Shown here: positions 36,901 through 48,212 of the stretch, piece after piece
Position numbering within the stretch: the first letter of the stretch is position 1
Layout of the letters: each line of letters begins with the position of its first letter
NCBI GenBank assembly: GCA_004154925.1
Contig: QJNS01000049.1
Span: forward strand, 124,001 to 188,000
Direction: 5' to 3'
Length of the DNA stretch: 64,000 nucleotides
Source of the DNA: Monosporascus cannonballus
Lineage: Eukaryota > Ascomycota > Sordariomycetes > Xylariales
The notes under the pieces: generated by a model
The model's database searches: none
Told to the model about the DNA's origin: nothing
What the model saw: only the letters and a program-made list of their open reading frames with translations
Made by a program: the position numbers and the translations under genes

Positions 36901-38781
36901 AAAATAAATATAAAATAAAGAAAAATTAGACTATTTATAAAACACTAATTATTCCTATACGACCGTTATATTCAAACTATTGCCGTCCTTTAAACTATTA
37001 CCGTTACCAGCATTTATCCTACTAAGTATTATAATTATTATACCGACCAAAAACCTGAAGGTAATTTTAAGCTTTTTTTTATATTGTTTAACCTAAAATA
37101 ACGGTAAAAAACGAAGGAACCTTACGGGTTATAAACGTAAACTTTCCGTATGTTCCATATCAAAAAAGTATTATCCGAAATACATATAAAATATAAAAAG
37201 CCGTAATTAATACAAAACGTTTAACCCCCTTTATAAATACGTATAATAACCGGCCGGTAAATTGCAAAAACTTTAAAAAAAATTAATTATTCGAAATATG
37301 CGTAATTTTAATCGGAAACATAATAATATCTTAATATATAAAAAGGTATTTAATTTATAAAACCGAGTATATATATATAATTTAGTGCTATTGCCGTAAA
37401 GCCATAATATATTAAATACATACTCGTTAAAAAAGATATTCCGTAAAACCAAAAACGCTTATTAATAGAACGATACAAATATACAATTTTAAAAAGCCGT
37501 TAATTAGTTTTATATTAAATGAAAATAAATATCAAGATATATATATATATACTTTCATAAATTTAATACATATAATTAACATTAAAAATATAAAGCTTAC
37601 TTTGTTAAACGAAGTAATTAGTATCTTAAAATTGCTTATGCCAATATATATGCAGTTATTTGTGTTAAAAGGGTTTTCCGCATTGTTATTATTATTATGG
37701 TTAAATTTAACTTTAAATTTAAGTAATATAACGTTAACAAAGTTTTTATAAAATTAACTTACTTTATAAAATATATATAAAAATATCTTTAAAATACTTG
37801 TAACGTAACAAAAATTTTCTATTTAAGAAAATATTGTATAGATTGAGGGAGTTATTCTTATTTTGGCAGAAAAACATAATTAAAATATTTAAAAAATGCA
37901 AAATTAAACCAATTTCTTTCCGAATATTATTATTTTATTCGTTAAGAAATATTTATTTTCTTTTTTATGAACGATATTAATATATTATATTACGAAACAA
38001 ATTAAGATTTCGTCGATTAATTAATTTAATAAATATAAAAACGGTATGTTTTAATAAGGAATACAAGTTTATTAAAATCTTTATTATCGAAATAATCAAG
38101 CATAAATTTAATAAACAATTCTATTCATTTTAATTAGTTTTATAAAAATATTAATTAATTTAATATTTAAAAGAAATTTGAAAGATATCTTAAAAATACC
38201 CAGAATTAGTATTAAATTATTACCGAATTTAAATCTGGATTATTTAAACATTGTTAATAAATACCAGAAAAAATCGGTTATTTCTTTTTCGTAATAATTA
38301 GTACGCGACCCGATATATTTTTTATAATATCTCAATGTGCTTAATTTAATTTAAATCTTAAAGATACATATTATAAAAGTATTAAACAAATTATATTATA
38401 TTTAATCGGAATTAAGGTGTTAACGTTATAATTCAGCGATAAAAATTCATTAAATATTTCAAACGACATTTAATGATTACTAGTTACGATAAGCCGCAAA
38501 AAAAACTTAATTAAAATAAATTATACCTTTACGAATAATATATTAGCCGATGGTTTCACGAAAACCTTATTACGCGAATTCTTTAAGTACTTTAAAAAAT
38601 AATTAAAATTAATAGATTTTACGGAAACCTTTAATTAACGGAGGAACGCCTTACGAAAGATTTCCAAAAAAATTGGTTAATTAGGAAAGATTAATTGCTG
38701 GAGGAAAGGTGAAATGAATAATTATGGCTTTAACAATTGTAATAATTAATACCGTAAATACTTTAAGATATTAAGGAGGTG
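33912..38781 (+). pseudogene. Copia gag-pol of element D
   Basis: At about 35357-35385 the plus strand reads YEYFGFKIYDLYF, matching the LRxFGCxAYV motif that ends Copia integrase. RFDDVPYYENF at 35535-35567 matches the RSRDVxFDE box. TRPDIFFIISQCA at 38303-38341 is the Copia RT/RNase H block TRPDIAFAISxCA. The frame 38522-38614 ends NNILADGFTKTLLREFFKYF, the highly typical Copia C-terminus (xMLADGLTKxLPxxKF). Gag and protease (33.9-34.8 kb) and the RT core (36.3-37.8 kb) are too decayed to map. Stops are present throughout. Confidence 0.85.
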
Positions 38782-38944
38782 TGTCGGCTAGCAAGGGGTG
38801 CTTTAGCATTCTATATACGGAAGATTCCCTTTGATCGGAACATATATATTCCGGGACTAGATGACCTTAAAGTGCAGTACGCTTTTTTGAGCACCTACAA
38901 CTACTCATCAACACATACATATCTGATGTCCCTTATATCTGACA
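38782..38944 (+). repeat. 3' LTR of element D
   Basis: 163 bp, TGTCGGCTAGCAAGGGG to ATATCTGACA. It is cleaner than the 5' copy at its right end, which allowed the 5' LTR end to be placed at 33911. The plus-strand frame 38779-39000 spans this LTR and is not a gene. Confidence 0.9.
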
Positions 38945-38962
38945 TAACCCCTTGGTTTTATT

Positions 38963-39475
38963 ATGTTTTCGAATATTTCTTGTTCCCGTTGCAAGTTTAA
39001 AAACAAAATTTGCAAAGTTTATCGCAGTTTGGGAAAATATACATTTTATACTGTTTACGGAGGTCTTTGTAATCTTTTTAATCCTTCCGAATTTAAATAC
39101 CAGAAAATGGTTGGCGAAAAAGACAGTCTGGAATTAAAGAAACGTATTACCGAAATTATTTTTTAAAAACTTAACAATATTTTAACGAATTATTTAGGCG
39201 TTTAAGCCGTTTGCGAAAATAAAAGAAATTCCTTCGCCAACGTAGGATTAAAATATTTCGCCGCGGTATTTAAGGTGCGGAAGTGATAAAAAAGATTGAG
39301 CGTTTCGAAAAAGAATAAAAATAACTGGAAACCGCTATTACGGCTGCTATATTAACATAGGCCGCGGCCAACTGGCCCAATATGCCGCTTACTAACTGGT
39401 TAACCGTTAACTGGAATGTGCCCGTCGTTATTAGTAAAAGTTTTTCAATAGGCATTTGGCGCCAATAAGATATTT
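38963..39475 (+). pseudogene. Antisense ORF of element F, best preserved copy
   Basis: The Met at 38963 opens MFSNISCSRCKFKNKICKVY, with a C-x2-C-x5-C-like cluster, and stays open to 39166. Beyond a frame change the continuation has LFRRLSRLRK, LRQRRIKIFRRG (39.2-39.27 kb), then EVIKKIERFEKE and LETAITAAILT (to 39.36 kb), then AAANWPNMPLTNWLTVNW and VPVVISKSFSIGIWRQ before a stop at about 39470. Stops sit at Gln/Trp sites. The layout is a Cys cluster, a long basic coiled coil and a Pro/Asn-rich end, about 165 residues. Homology to 783-1270 in H shows that a real protein was encoded opposite to the pol end. Function and family are not known; nucleic-acid binding is a guess from the Cys/basic content. 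Confidence 0.65.
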
Positions 39476-42420
39476 GGCGGGTTCCCAAGTATTCTCGGAC
39501 TTTGGATACTTTTTCTATTTAATTACGTATTAACTAAGTTCGTTTTGTTTTCGCATATTGACCATTTTCTTTATTTCGTATACCTGTTCGTCTTTTATTT
39601 TCGTCTTATCTTATGCCGTATATATATTAATTTTATCTGTTATTAATTCGAATAAAAAAACGTAAAGAATTAAATAGAATTGAATTTTTAATAAGAATTC
39701 TAATTAATAATTAATTTCTAAGATTTTCTTGGTAATTTTATATAAGCCAATATACTTAGAATCAAATTCTTTATAAGGTCGTTTTATTTAAATGTTTTTA
39801 ATAATAAGGAAAATTATTTTCCCATTTTTGCAAATTAATTTTTTAAGCTTTTGCCATAATAATATTTGCTTGTTTAATTATATACGAATTTTAATTTTAT
39901 TTTAATTTTCTCATATAACTATCGTGATTATTTTAACGTAAAAACTATTTTAATATTAATCGGACTATGATTTCCGATTTTTCTATAATTTTTTAAAATA
40001 AAATTAAAATTTACATTTATAAGTAATATTTTGATATTTTCGCAATAACTGGTATTTTAACCTATCTATATAAATACTAGTTTCTGAACCCCGTTATTTT
40101 ATTCGTAATTAATATAATTTCGGATATAAACTTTTTAAATTTTATTCATTTATTTTTTAAATTATTCGGTATCAATTTAAAAACGTTAAATATCTTATAA
40201 TTTAAGATAATTTATATTATAAGGCCTTTTTAAAACTGTCATGCAAATATCGATACGTTATTTGAAATAAGTTTTATAAGTATATCGTAAATATTAAAAA
40301 TATTGTTAAAAAATATATATTATTTATTCGATATTTATATTTTTATGTTATACTAAAAGATAAGGAAGTATTATAAAGCGATCGATGATTATTAAAAAGC
40401 TATCGTAATAGGTTTTTATAATTAAATTTTTAATACAAAAGATTTGGTAATTAAATCTAATATAATTAAGTCATATAAATATTTTACCATTAATCATAAT
40501 TATAATTTTCCATATGGTTTATATTATCGAAGTTTTGTTTTAACGGAAATATTATATTATCGTATGATTTTTTTTATCATTAATTTTATTTTAAAAAAAT
40601 ATATTTATTAAAGCCGTTTTCCTGTTTTGTGGATTTATGGATATTTATAGAATTAATATTTATATATTTTTCGTATCAAAACCTTCCCGTAAATTTCAAG
40701 AATTTATATTTTACTTACTTTTATGTTCCTAGGAAATTATTATTATTTATTAAACTTCCTAGGACATATGGAAAAATATTGCCCGAATTGTTATAATTTA
40801 TTATAAACGTAAATGTCTTTCGGTAATAGAATTAAAATTTATATATCTAATATTAACCGATTTCTTTTTAAGGTTTGGTTATTTATATAAGATATTTACT
40901 TTATTTTTTTTAATCCTTTTTTGTAAATAATAGCGCAATCAAAGTTCGCTAGTTTCTTTACGTAACGAAAATATTATTCAATAAACTTTTTAATTAAAAT
41001 AAAGAAGGTAAAATTTGATAATCTATGTTAACTTTAATTTTATATAAATTTACTTTTCGAAAATACGTAAACTTTCAAAATACCATAATAATGACCATAA
41101 ATGTTGGATTTTAAATAACATAATGAATTTTGTTTCTTTTAATGTATATAAAAAAATATAATAAAATATAATTTACTTTAGTTGTTCCGTTATCCGATTA
41201 TTACGGTTATCGCGTAATCCGAAATATCGGTTTTTAATTTAACGGAATAATTTAAATTATATATAATTAATTTTTGGTCGTTAATAATTATATTTTTAAT
41301 ATTTTGAAATATTTTTTCCGTTTCGGACGTCCATTTACAATCTTTTTTTCTCCTAAGGTTCGTTAAGGGTATAAATATTTTATTAAAATTTCGAATAAAT
41401 TCCTTATAATAATTTGTAAATTTAAAAAATACTTATATAAGTTTAATTATAATTAGTATTGATTTTGTTGTAATTATAGGAACGTTTTAACAATTTATTT
41501 TAAAATATCTTAAAATAATAATTTATTCTTAGTATATTATATTTTATGTATAAAATTGATTCATTTTTGCGGTAATAAATGACTTTACGTTTTATGAATC
41601 CTAAAAACCTTATAAATATATTTTGCATATGTTTTTTCCGTTTTTAAGAAAATAAAGATATTATCGAAATAATAAATAACGAAAATGGCGAAATATTTTC
41701 TTAATACGTAATTAACTATTCGCTAAAAGAATATTGGTACGTTTAAAAGCCCTATTAATAAAACCAAATATTCAAATAGTTCGTATTTCGTTTTAAAAAT
41801 ATTTTTTATTCGTATCCATTTTTAATTTTAATAAAGTTATATTTATTTTTAAATGTAAATAATATAAATTATTTAGCTTTATAAAGTTAAATTCTTTCCG
41901 CCATTAACAGTGATAATATCCGATCCTTAATAATAATATTATTCAGTTATCGATAATTAATTATAATTTTTAATTTTTAATATCTTTTAGGTGCGAAAAA
42001 TATCAAGTACTCTGTTAATGATTTCGAAAGTCGAATTTCTTTTTTTTTACAAACGAGTTTTCAGGTATTTTTTAAAAATGCATAATTTATTTTTATTAAG
42101 GTTGTTCATAAGGTAAAATTTCGTTAAGGATCCTTTTTTACGAAATATTTTATGAATTTATTTGTTATATTTTAATAATTTTTCATCAATTGCTTTCCTG
42201 AAAATTTATTTATATTTATAAGATTATGGTAATGTAGTCATCAAATTTACTCAGTTTTAGAGCGATTATATTAGGTTATTATTTAATTATTTTAGTTTTA
42301 ATTTGATAATAATAACGATACGTTGTATCTTTTTTAAATGCCCCTTTTTTATGTTTTATTCTTTAGGTAATAAGACTTCTGTTATGTCCTTATGCCTATA
42401 TTTGTCGCCGTTATTCATCG
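39475..42420 (-). pseudogene. Pol of element F: chromodomain, integrase, RNase H, RT
   Basis: The chromodomain at 39475-39594 is nearly continuous on the minus strand: EQVYEIKKMVNMRKQNELS, then KKYPKSENTWEPAKY. The RT box at about 41650-41690 reads AIFVIYYFDNIFIF, with the second catalytic Asp changed to Asn (GAT to AAT). Between them the DNA aligns by eye with C and H, so integrase and RNase H are inferred by position. Confidence 0.75.
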
Positions 42421-44903
42421 AATATTAAAATCTTAATTTCTTTTTTTTGTCCCTTAATAAGTTATAAGATACACTTTATATAGCTAATTTCGCCATTAAT
42501 CTAGATTCTGTACTGGCGTATCTATAATAATCTTAAGATTATATCGTAATCCATAAATAAAACGATATCGAAATTAATTATTTGATATTATATTTTAATA
42601 ACAATTTCGAAATAATGAATTTTACATTTAATATTTTTGTTATTATAAGCAAATTCTTGATTTTCAGTATTTGTTATTATATAGAGTTTTAATTTATATT
42701 TCTGTAATTATTTAAATTTATTAATTATATCTGGTATAATATAATTTCAATTTAGAATCTCGCAATTTATTAATACGGTATAATTATATATTTCGATTTA
42801 TATATTTAAAATGATACGGTTATTCACGGCTTTTATTATTGCCTTTAAAATTTTCTTAAAGAATTTTTTTAACTTTTTAAGATTTCGTTATTTTGTAGTC
42901 TTTTGATAAGTCATCTTTTTCTTTTAATTTTTATTCCAGTTAATCGAACTTTATTTATATTTTTTTCGTTTAATGCATTAAGTTGTTATATTTGTCGTTA
43001 TTGCTGGCATATTATTTTTTCGAACTTTATTACTTATATTTGGTTTTATTGCAATTCTTTCCTTATCGAATAAATTATTTTCTTATATTTACGATTCGAT
43101 CTTATTATACGTTATTTTAATTATCGTTTTACAGTTTTCTTATAAATTACCGTGTTCTCTCTTTATTAACTTTTTTTAAAAAATTTATAATATATATTAA
43201 CTGACAATAAAACTTAATAATAAATTTTTAATAATAGTGTTTTATCATATATTACCCTACTTCTTTTTGCATTAAATAATTAGATTATTAATAATAATAA
43301 AAAGGTTTTCTTACAAATATTTCTTTTTTTCTGTACAAATTGTTATTTTAGCTAATTATTAAATATTTTCTAGAGTTATGGATCGAAAATATTAATATTA
43401 TCATTCGTTATTCTTATCATTTCCGGTACTGTTTGAAAATTAAATTACTTATAATATATATAAATAATCCGTCCATATATATATTATTTTTTTTTCGAAA
43501 TTAGCATATTTTCGTCGTCGATAATATATAGTATATATTTTGCCGTATGGATTAAAGGTTCTGCAAAAACCTTTTTCATTTAGTTCTGATATTTACGTAA
43601 TTATCTTTATTATGTTTTTCGTTATACTTACAATATCTGTTAAACTAGTTTTCTAATTTTTCGCATTTTGCGTTAGTTTTTCAATCATAATAATTCCCGT
43701 TAAACCTTTTGCCATAGGGAACCTGGTATATACTTAGGTTATATTATATTAATAAATTGTTTTCCGTTTTTCAGATTTTTTTGAATTATTTTTGTACTAT
43801 AGGTTTTTAATTACTTTAATTTAGTTTCTTAGATATCTCGTATTATGTTGCCTTATATCTTATTTTGTTATAATTAGAATATTTGGTTTAATTCTAATCC
43901 TTTTTATAAATAACTTTTAAATCTAAAAGTTCTGGTTTTATGCTGTAAGAAATATTATTGCGTTAAAAAAGGTTAATATTAGTCTTATATTATGATTTAT
44001 TATTTTTTTTTCTTTTACTACCTTTAATACTTTGGGCATATTAGCGAATATCAATTTTAATTACCATAATGATATGATCCAATAAATAATTAGGCCGATT
44101 AAACCTAAAATTCTTTTTTTATATTTTCTTTAAATTCTTAAAAACTTAATTATTAATATTTTTTATTTTTAATTCAGTTTTGCGGCTAATTAAATTGATA
44201 TATTACCGTAATTAGATATTAATCCTTTTTTCTATAACTATTAAATTTATATTTTGGTTTTCTTTTCTTACGATTTCGATAATCTTAATTAATAATTATT
44301 CGAATTATTCGTAATTATTATAAATTCGTATTATTTTCGGGTTTCGTTTTTTGATTAATAAAATAACATATTTTTCTATAACGGATTGAAACCAAATAAC
44401 CGTATTTCCCGGAAATCGTCCGATTACAAATTCGATTTATATAAAAATGTAATAAATTAAATAAATGAATACCTAAAATACATTGGAAATTAAGTTAAAA
44501 ATAACTATAACTTAATTAAATTTCCGTCGGAAAGTTCTGGTTTGTGAGATTTAAGAATTTTTCTTTATTCTTTAGTGAAATCTAGCTAAATAACTTGACT
44601 TGCTTAAAGGGGTTTTCCGATTTCGGAAACGTTTTTTTCTTTGAGCCTTTTATAGGCGGCTTAAAGGGATATTATGAGGTTATTATTGCTTTTCATAAGC
44701 TAAATACTGCGTTCGTTTATAGTATTTAAACGTCGAAGAACCTTTTCGCGAAAACGGTAAGGTTTTTGTTTTTTCCTTAGATTTCATTCTAATGTCCGAA
44801 CAATTAAGGACCTGGTATATGGGCTGTTCGGGCTGCTTGCTGGTAAACATAATGTTAGTGATACTACCAGTCTAACGGTATTACTAAATAAAAATTAATA
44901 ATA
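42421..44903 (-). pseudogene. Protease, gag and leader of element F
   Basis: The protease site is near 42740-42800: YTVLINCEILN*NYIIPDI, where the D-S-G triad is altered. The zinc knuckle is near 43840-43890: KYSNYNKIRYKAT, in which every Cys and the His have been changed (C to Y/S, H to Y). The leader at 44853-44903 (gtgatactaccagtctaacgg) matches E and C. Confidence 0.65.
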
Positions 44904-45320
44904 TATAATAACTAAAGAATTTCATTAATTCTTAAACCTTTATCGTACGAGTTTATATTAACAGAAATATCGTAGGAAATTCAAATAAATAATATAATAA
45001 TCGTATTACGTTTCGTAATACCTAAAATGCCTTAGGTAACAAATTATCATTATAAACTAAGACTATTTAATTTATGGAAATATTAAAAGTATATATTATT
45101 TTTCTGGTTCAAGATACTTATTACGATTTAACGACACTTTTCTGGTTAAGTTTCCTGAAGCCCCTTTAATCCTTTTCTGGTGCTTAACCGGCTTAAGCCT
45201 TTTCGACCAATTAAGCCCTTTAAGTCCTTTCAGCCAGTTACGTGATCTCTTTGCTGGGTCGGGGTCTGGCTTTTCAGGCTCCCGACCATTTCCAGGGACC
45301 AAGACCGTTAGATCGTAACA
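44904..45320 (-). repeat. 5' LTR of element F ('A' module)
   Basis: 417 bp, TATAATAACTAAAG to GATCGTAACA. The palindrome gtattacgtttcgtaatacc is near 45004. The right end (45230-45310) is nearly free of RIP and shows the A module (agccagttacgtgatctc, ggtcggggtctggc). It ends exactly where I resumes. The minus-strand frame 45096-45365 lies in this LTR and is not a gene. Confidence 0.85.
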
Positions 45321-46190
45321 GATTATTAATGAAAGGTATTTCAAAGAAAAGATTAATATTTGCATTTAAGTTTTAGCAAAGCTTAATAATTTAAATCGGC
45401 CAAAATCATAATTTATTTAAGGTTCGTAAATTATAAATAAATAAAGAAATAAAATAAACGAATTAAATCTTAAAAACATACTTATAATAATATAATAATT
45501 ACAAATAATACAACTGGGTTAAAAAGTTACTTATCGCTTAATTAACTAATAATGCTTGTTTTTACGAAAGTATTAAAATAATATTAGCGAACGTAAATTT
45601 GGGTTTTATTTCAAAATTTACAGAACTATACGTAACGATTGTCCAATTAATATCAAAATAATCCTTATGTCGGAACAGCTTAAATCATGATATTAAAAAA
45701 TAAAAACAGAATTAAAATTCGAACGTAACCAAATAAGCAAATACTATAACAAAAAGGCAAAAAGGATTTATTTTCGAAAATGAGAAAATGCTTTTCTTCG
45801 TTATAAAAATATTTAAATTAACAAACCTTGTAAAAATCTGGATTTTAAATATATTGGTCTATATAAAATCGCTAAGAAAGTTTTAAAAACTAATTACTAA
45901 TTAGAACTTTTACTAAAAGTCAAATTCTATTTAATCTTTTACGTTTTTTTATTCAAATCAATAACGGATATAATCAAAATATATACGGTACAAAACGATA
46001 TAAAGTTAAAAAACGATACGATATACGAAATGGAAAAAGTTTTCAATATGCGAAAATAAAACGGATTTACATAGTATTTGATTAAATAAAAAGAATACCC
46101 GGATGCCGAAAATATTTAAGAATCTGCCAAAAATCTTATCAGCGCCTAACGTTTATTAAAGAATTTTTATTAATAACACCAAGGTTAAGA
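45321..46190 (+). pseudogene. Integrase tail and chromodomain of element I
   Basis: The plus strand reads LDFKYIGLYKIAKKVLK (about 45835-45890), the integrase basic tail, then a near-continuous chromodomain at 46018-46150: DTIYEMEKVFNMRK, then EYPDAENI*ESAKNLISA. It is homologous to A (26.7-27.06 kb). The 5' part of I is missing; F interrupts it on the left and the remainder is not in the window. Confidence 0.8.
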
Positions 46191-46194
46191 GAGT

Positions 46195-46700
46195 TAAAAG
46201 CCCCTTAATTAATAAAATATTAATTGGTGAACTTAAGAATGAACCAATTAAAAAAAATATACGGCCTTTATTAAGCCAATCTTAGTAGCCTTTAGTTTGG
46301 CCCGTTTTTCTTAATGTTTTAATTTTTCTAATTTTCTTCGGTTGTCGATATTACGGGATATAGCTTTTACTATTTTTTCATATCATATTTTTTTCTGTTT
46401 TCAAATACAACGGGTATAAGCGTTAGCAAGTTTTTCGATTTTTATAGCGGCCTTTAGCTTTTTTTCTAATTTGCGGTATTAAGTGGTAATCTTTTGTAAT
46501 TATTCCGGATTAAGATTACGAACGTTATAATTGGCCTATTAATAACGGATATATGAAAAATAACGAGAAAAACACTTTTCGAATAATTTGTATGTAAGTT
46601 TCCGTTATTCGTAAAAGGAATAAGGCGTTATTTAACGAGGATTAGCCGATAAAACGACGGTGAGTAATAAATTGCGTTACGCGGTTTTTATCTGAAGAAA
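46195..46700 (-). pseudogene. Antisense ORF of element I with coiled coil
   Basis: On the minus strand a frame runs with few stops from about 46530 to 46280: YRKLEKKLKAAIKIEKLANA, YTRCI, YEKIVKAISRNIDNRRKLEK and EKRAKLKATKIG. This is a strongly charged Lys/Glu/Ala coiled-coil pattern. Only Gln-type stops interrupt it. As in F and H it lies opposite to the 3' end of pol, so the antisense gene is a shared trait of the family, although the sequence differs from that of F. Role unknown. Confidence 0.6.
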
Positions 46701-46792
46701 GGGTGAAAATGTTTTTAATACGGAAAATTAGTTTAAAATAAATATTTATAAATTAAATTTTCGAGACGAAAATCTTAGAAAGGAGAAAATCG

Positions 46793-47165
46793 TATTATAA
46801 CCTAATACGTTTGGCATAACCAGAAACAGTTAAAAAAATGGAGATATTCCAGAGTTACGTAATCGGAAGGATCGCTGGCGAGCGCAGCGAATCATGGATT
46901 GCAAGGATCGCTAGCGGGCCTAGCGAGTTCTGGATCGTAAGGATCGCTGGCGAATTCAGCGAATTCTGGATGGGGAAGATCGCTGGCGAGTCCAGCGAGT
47001 TTCGGGATAATAGGAATCGGCAGGTTTCCTCAGCTAGGTCAGGCCTCACTGGCTCGTTTTCTCAATTTCTTCAAAGTCCCTCAAACACCGCTCCATAACG
47101 CTAAATATTAACCAATCAAATCCCAAATCCCCGTAACAAACCAGCAAGGCCTAAGTTATAATTAT
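46793..47165 (+). repeat. LTR-like 3' end of element I with 36-bp repeats ('D' module)
   Basis: It starts TATTATAACCTAATACG, a RIP form of the family start TGTTATGACCTAACGG, right after a polypurine tract agaaaggagaaaatcg like that of A. The middle is a G+C-rich minisatellite. The usual conserved end (palindrome, CGTCACA) is not found, so the LTR is truncated or has diverged. The right limit is approximate and set by the return to A+T-rich DNA. Very little RIP is visible from 46830 to 47160. Confidence 0.55.
46868..47011. repeat. Four tandem 36-bp units
   Basis: Units start at 46868, 46904, 46940 and 46976, each with the core aggatcgctggcgag + cagcgaattctgga. Because 36 is a multiple of three, an 86-codon frame (46838-47098, plus) and a minus-strand frame stay open through it with a 12-residue periodicity. 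I take these as a by-product of the repeat rather than genes. Confidence 0.9.
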
Positions 47166-47882
47166 GCGAAAAAAGGTTCCGTTTTATAAATTTGCTTCTT
47201 AAAAAAATAAAAATTTTAATAATTTAATAAAAAGATATTTTTATAATTATATATATATATATATATAATTATTTTAACTATAATTTACTATTAATATTAT
47301 TATAATTTTGATTAAAACCTTTTTATTTTTTTAAACTTTAACATATTTAATACTTATAATTTAATTCTATTATATTATTATTATATTTTTTAAAATTTAA
47401 TAAATTTAAATGTTTCCAGTTTTACCGCGTAAGCTTAAGAAAATAAGATATACGTATACGTATTTTAATATTTTGGCAAAAATAATAAACGGATATAGGG
47501 TTTAAAAATTTTATTCGGAATTGAATTTTATATAGTAATAACCGAATAATAAATTTAATTATTAAAATTAAATCTTTAATTCACATATCAAAAAAAATAA
47601 TTATAAGATAAATTGATAATATACGAAAATTGACAAATATTTATATTTCTTATTAATTATGATATTGTTATTTGTAAATCTTATAAAATATTATATAAAA
47701 ATTTATAATTCTTGCAAAAAGGCCTAAATTCCGCCGCCAGTCGGAAAAGGTATTACTTAAAATAAGAATAATTTATATTATTTTGGACAAAAGTTAATAT
47801 TTTATAAAAGCGGTTATATTTATTTAATTTAAAATTTTACATTTCCTAATTATACATTTAAGGAAAAAATGGTTATTATAAA
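47166..47882. other. A+T-rich sequence, no gene seen
   Basis: This is RIP-like DNA with a short (at)n run near 47250-47270. A gc-richer patch near 47730 (ccgccgccagtcgg) has no recognised context. Confidence 0.5.
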
Positions 47883-48212
47883 ATGCGAAAGGAAAAACGA
47901 AATGGTTTTATAATAATAACGATCCGGATATTTTTATATATCTTTTTTATAGTTTTAATTATTATGGGTAAAATAATTTCTAAAATTAACGGTAATTATT
48001 TACCTTATTTATTAGGCAGGGTTTTATTATCTTGGGGTTTATTACGGAATAATATCGATATATTAAGGGGGTTGGGTATTTGCGAAAATTATTATTTGTT
48101 AAATAAAGATATAACTTAGTCAATAAAAAGATTAAAGAAATTATGTTAATCCATTTATAATAATATAATTTTATCTAGAATAAGTTACGTTTTATAATTA
48201 AATGTCACAAGA
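47883..48212 (+). pseudogene. Decayed protein fragment, unidentified
   Basis: One frame is open for 78 codons and continues in frame past two RIP-type stops to about 48210. After a hydrophobic start it reads NGNYLPYLLGRVLLSWGLL, then ILRGLGICENYYLLNKDIT, then SIKRLKKL and SIYNNIILSRISY. The composition is that of a real protein. I do not recognise it. It lies outside the mapped retroelements, so it could be a relic of a DNA transposon or a host gene. Confidence 0.4.

Larger units (their letters stand above)
33751..38944 (+). mobile_element. Element D, Ty1/Copia retrotransposon (5.19 kb), decayed
   Basis: LTRs of 161 and 163 bp begin TGTCGGCTAGCA and end TGACA (TAATA in the RIP-altered copy). 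The polypurine tract attaaggaggtg lies before the 3' LTR. The plus strand carries Copia-type motifs in the Copia order, with integrase left of RT and RNase H last. Flanks are taaca (33746-33750) and taacc (38945-38949), 4 of 5 bases equal, so the duplication is imperfect. It lies at the C/F junction. Confidence 0.85.
38945..45320 (-). mobile_element. Element F, chromovirus-type Gypsy, inserted in I
   Basis: This is the longest uninterrupted internal sequence of the H/C/A family here: antisense frame, chromodomain, integrase, RNase H, RT, protease, gag, leader and 5' LTR, read right to left on the minus strand. Its own 3' LTR is absent next to 38945. Comparison with H suggests about 160 bp of 3' untranslated sequence are also missing. 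The LTR at 33326-33750 beyond D may stand in for it. On the right, I resumes immediately after 45320. Confidence 0.75.

Noticed and set aside
38779..39000. 73-codon plus-strand frame
   Set aside because: It lies across the 3' LTR of D and the start of F; the real antisense frame begins at 38963 in a different frame.
46838..47098. 86-codon frame with 12-residue repeats as a possible repeat protein
   Set aside because: It is explained by four 36-bp tandem units inside an LTR-like region; the opposite strand is also open for the same reason.
47249..47270. (AT)n run as an origin or telomere signal
   Set aside because: Short simple repeats of this kind occur in several places (29015, 52680, 53030) and no telomere-type repeat is present.
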